From assembly GCA_946491915.1 (NCBI GenBank), contig CAMLYR010000070.1, positions 1 to 7,617 on the forward strand: DNA of 7,617 bases, in the 5' to 3' direction. The translations under genes were made by a program, and so were the position numbers. This DNA is from an uncultured Clostridium sp. GTDB taxonomy: Bacteria > Bacillota_A > Clostridia > TANB77 > CAG-508. Positions within the stretch are counted from its first letter, which is position 1, and the number at the start of each line of letters is the position of its first letter. The notes beneath the pieces were generated by a model. It worked only from the letters and a program-made list of their open reading frames with translations. It was not told where the DNA came from and did no database searches. Of the stretch, positions 5,354 through 7,617 are shown piece by piece.

Positions 5354-5827
5354 ATGAAAGATTATATAAAAGATATGAGAGAAAAAATAGGACACAAACC
5401 AATTGTTATGTCTGGAGTAGGATTAATTATATGCAAAGATAATAAAATATTATTACAAAAACGAGCAGATGACGGAAACTGGGGAATTCACGGAGGAGGA
5501 ATGGAACTAGGAGAAACATACATAGATGCATTAAATAGAGAACTAAAAGAAGAAATGAATATAACACCAGTAAATCCAAAGTTATATGGAATATTTTCAG
5601 GAGCAAAAACATATCATGTATATCCTAATCAAGATGAAGTTTATGTTATAAATCATGTGTTTTTTTGCGAAGAATATGAAGGAGAGATACAGTTTAATGA
5701 CCATGAAGTAACAGAATGCAAATGGTTTGATATACATAATTTACCAAATAAACTAATAGACTTAGATATTTCTGTTTTAGGACATTTGAAGGAATACTTA
5801 GAAAATAGACAAGTCATTGTAGATTAA
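5354..5827 (+). CDS. NUDIX hydrolase
   Basis: A 157-residue NUDIX protein. The start (DYIKDMREKIGHKPIVMSG) is typical of a common group in which a Tyr-Ile-x-x-Arg-x-x-x-Gly-His leader precedes the fold. The core reads ILLQKRADDGNWGIHGGGMELGE, and the NUDIX box runs from G48 to I70: Gly, E54, then R62-E63-L64, E66-E67, which bind the metal. The usual Gly near the end of the box is Asn (N69), a mild departure that should not abolish metal binding. The enzymes cleave nucleoside diphosphates linked to another group; ADP-ribose, sugar nucleotides or damaged dNTPs are all possible, and the sequence does not decide. AAAAGGA (5336-5342) is 11 nt upstream. It comes after repeat copy 2 and before fhs, with no terminator on either side. 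Confidence 0.92.
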   Translation: MKDYIKDMREKIGHKPIVMSGVGLIICKDNKILLQKRADDGNWGIHGGGMELGETYIDALNRELKEEMNITPVNPKLYGIFSGAKTYHVYPNQDEVYVINHVFFCEEYEGEIQFNDHEVTECKWFDIHNLPNKLIDLDISVLGHLKEYLENRQVIVD

Positions 5828-5948
5828 AGAAAAAGGGGGAATGTAAGCATATCTTTTATTAAATAAAAAACAACAATGTAAAAAATGTAGAGAAACAATA
5901 GAAGAAGATCTGAAGAGTAAAAATAAAATAAAAAAAGGAGTGAAAAAA
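5828..5948 (+). other. NUDIX-fhs gap with an orphan open stretch encoding CxxC
   Basis: A strong Shine-Dalgarno-like AAGGGGG (5833-5839) is followed almost at once by ATG-TAA (5841-5846), a start codon directly followed by a stop. The frame after that TAA stays open through 5948 in phase with fhs and would encode a Lys-rich stretch with a Cys-Lys-Lys-Cys pair (5877-5888), but has no ATG/GTG/TTG before 5940. It may be a decayed small gene or simply leader sequence. No terminator, promoter or riboswitch fold is convincing here. Confidence 0.25.
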
Positions 5949-7610
5949 ATGACAGATATTGAAATTGCAAGAAATACAAAATTAGACAATATCGTAGATG
6001 TCGCAAAAAAAGTAGATGTAGAAGAAGAGGATTTAGAATTATATGGAAAATATAAAGCAAAATTTTCTTCAGAATTATATGGAAAAGTAAAGGATAGAAA
6101 AGATGGAAAATTGATATTAGTAACAGCAATTAGTCCAACACCATTAGGAGAAGGAAAAACCACCATGTCTATTGCAATTAGCGATGGATTAAGAAAAATA
6201 AATAAAAAATCTATTTTAGCATTAAGAGAACCATCTTTAGGTCCTGTATTTGGAATCAAAGGTGGAGCAACAGGTGGAGGAAGAGTACAAGTGGCTCCAA
6301 TGGAAGATATTAATCTACATTTTACAGGAGATATTCATGCCATTACAGCTGCTAACAATTTATTAGCAAGTTTGATTGATAATCATATCTATTTTGGAAA
6401 TGAATTAAAATTTAAAGAAGTTGTTTGGAAAAGATGTGTAGACTTAAATGATAGACAATTAAGAGTAGTAGACACAGGACTTTCAGGAGAAAGCAAAATT
6501 GTGCCAAGAAGAGATAAATTTGATATCACAGTTGCTTCTGAAATTATGGCTGTTCTTTGTTTATCAGAAAATATTAAAGATTTAAAAGAAAAATTAGGAA
6601 ACATATTAATTGGATATAATGAAGAAGATAAACCAATTTATGCGAAAGACTTAAATGCACAAGGTGCAATGGCAGTCTTATTAAAAGATGCTATTAAACC
6701 AAATTTAGTACAGACTTTAGAGCATACACCAGCCATTATTCATGGAGGACCATTTGCTAATATTGCTCATGGATGTAATAGTATTGCCGCAACAAAACTT
6801 GCTTTAAAATTAGCTGATTATACCATTACAGAAGCTGGATTTGGAGCAGATTTAGGAGCAGAAAAATTCTTAGATATTAAATGTAGAAAAGCAGGAATTA
6901 AACCAGATGCAGTTGTGATTGTTGCAACAATAAAAGCATTGAAATATCATGGTGGAATTGAAAAAGATAAAATCCAAGAAGAAAATATTGAAGGTCTAGA
7001 AAAAGGATTAGACAATCTATACAGACATATTTCTAATATCAAAGATAAATTTGGACTAAATGTTATTGTAGCTATTAACAGATTTACTTCTGATACAGAA
7101 GCAGAGATTGAGTGTTTAAGAAAACATTTGGAAGAAAAAGGAGTAGAATTAAGTTTAGTAGAAGGTTGGGCAAAAGGTGGAGAAGGTGCTATCGATATTG
7201 CTCAAAAATTAGTAGATTTAACAGAAAAAGAAGAAAACTTCCAATATATGTATGATTTAAATGAAGGAATTAAAGAAAAAATAGAAAAAGTCGCAACAAA
7301 GATTTATGGAGCTAAAGGTGTTGTATTTGAAGAAGCAGCACAAAAAGAAATGAAGAGAATTGAAGAATTGGGATATGCAAATCTTCCAGTATGTATTGCA
7401 AAAACACAATATTCTTTCTCAGATGATCCTAAAAATCTAGAATGTAAAGATGAATACAATATTACGATTAGAGATTTAGAATTAAAAACTGGTGCAGGCT
7501 TTATTGTAGCACTTGCAGGAAAAATTATGACAATGCCAGGATTACCAAGAGTACCAGCAGCAGAAAGTATTGATATAGATGAAAATGGAGAAGTTGTAGG
7601 AATTTTCTAA
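5949..7610 (+). CDS. fhs: Formate--tetrahydrofolate ligase
   Basis: This cytosolic enzyme makes 10-formyl-tetrahydrofolate from formate, ATP and tetrahydrofolate, feeding purine synthesis, formyl-Met-tRNA and, in acetogens, the methyl branch of the Wood-Ljungdahl pathway. The gene is complete at 553 residues, the usual size. Motifs include the P-loop TPLGEGKTT (64-72), GIKGGATGGGR (102-112), MEDINLHFTGD (118-128), EHTPAIIHGGPFANIAHG (258-275) and VATIKALKYHGG (325-336). It ends with GKIMTMPGLPRVPAAESI. In the two family signatures the common Ala-Tyr and Arg are Thr-Arg and Lys, conservative variants. An in-frame GTG at 5940 overlaps the Shine-Dalgarno GGAG (5937-5940), while the ATG at 5949 lies 8 nt from it, so 5949 is chosen. 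Other acetogenesis genes are not visible, so a housekeeping role is the safer reading. Confidence 0.97.
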   Translation: MTDIEIARNTKLDNIVDVAKKVDVEEEDLELYGKYKAKFSSELYGKVKDRKDGKLILVTAISPTPLGEGKTTMSIAISDGLRKINKKSILALREPSLGPVFGIKGGATGGGRVQVAPMEDINLHFTGDIHAITAANNLLASLIDNHIYFGNELKFKEVVWKRCVDLNDRQLRVVDTGLSGESKIVPRRDKFDITVASEIMAVLCLSENIKDLKEKLGNILIGYNEEDKPIYAKDLNAQGAMAVLLKDAIKPNLVQTLEHTPAIIHGGPFANIAHGCNSIAATKLALKLADYTITEAGFGADLGAEKFLDIKCRKAGIKPDAVVIVATIKALKYHGGIEKDKIQEENIEGLEKGLDNLYRHISNIKDKFGLNVIVAINRFTSDTEAEIECLRKHLEEKGVELSLVEGWAKGGEGAIDIAQKLVDLTEKEENFQYMYDLNEGIKEKIEKVATKIYGAKGVVFEEAAQKEMKRIEELGYANLPVCIAKTQYSFSDDPKNLECKDEYNITIRDLELKTGAGFIVALAGKIMTMPGLPRVPAAESIDIDENGEVVGIF

Positions 7611-7617
7611 AAGGAGT
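7611..7617 (+). promoter_or_regulatory. Ribosome binding site of the next gene (cut by window end)
   Basis: AAGGAGT follows the fhs stop codon directly. A gene almost certainly starts within about 10 nt past the window and is likely co-transcribed with fhs. Its identity cannot be seen. Confidence 0.55.

Noticed and set aside
5828..5948. Tetrahydrofolate riboswitch before fhs
   Set aside because: The gap is A-rich with no paired helices or conserved core that I can recognise, and it lacks a terminator or sequestering stem.
1..7617. UGA recoding, because no gene here stops at TGA
   Set aside because: Stops are all TAA or TAG in about ten genes, which is common in AT-rich genomes; tryptophans use TGG and no conserved tryptophan falls at an in-frame TGA.

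Overview
The window is AT-rich, strongly AGA-biased for arginine, uses AAGGAG-type ribosome binding sites, and carries every convincing gene on the + strand with short gaps. This, plus the gene order asp23/gls24 - amaP - DUF2273 - nusB - xseA - xseB - divergent PAP2 (YuiD), points to a low-GC Gram-positive bacterium (Bacillota), most likely a member of the Clostridia. Species cannot be named from the sequence.

Layout. Positions 1-707 hold the 3' part of a protein that looks like a transglutaminase/cysteine-peptidase-fold protein, cut by the window edge. A clear intrinsic terminator (761-803) ends that unit. An envelope module follows: Asp23/Gls24 protein, its membrane anchor AmaP, and a small DUF2273 membrane protein. 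Next come nusB (transcription antitermination) and xseA (exonuclease VII large subunit). Between xseA and its partner xseB lies about 690 bp of non-core material: a structured intergenic repeat, a membrane-anchored gene broken by a one-base frameshift, and a terminator-like hairpin. After xseB come a YuiD-type divergent PAP2 protein, a second copy of the repeat, a NUDIX hydrolase, and a complete fhs gene (formate--tetrahydrofolate ligase). The window ends on the ribosome binding site of another gene.

How the genes relate. Asp23 and AmaP are known partners at the membrane, and DUF2273 genes habitually sit beside them. nusB and xseA-xseB belong to a conserved Firmicutes cluster that in Bacillus subtilis reads yqhY(asp23-like)-nusB-folD-xseA-xseB-ispA-dxs. 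Here folD is missing from its usual slot, ispA and dxs are absent after xseB, and the one-carbon enzyme gene fhs lies downstream. The two repeat copies sit exactly where the conserved order is interrupted.

Most of the window is conserved core genome. The points most worth a second look are the frameshifted gene between xseA and xseB, a near-consensus Fur-box palindrome over a possible -10 inside the operon (1984-1998), the paired structured repeats, and the truncated transglutaminase-like gene. I see no sign of a wholly new system such as a defence island, CRISPR array or mobile element.
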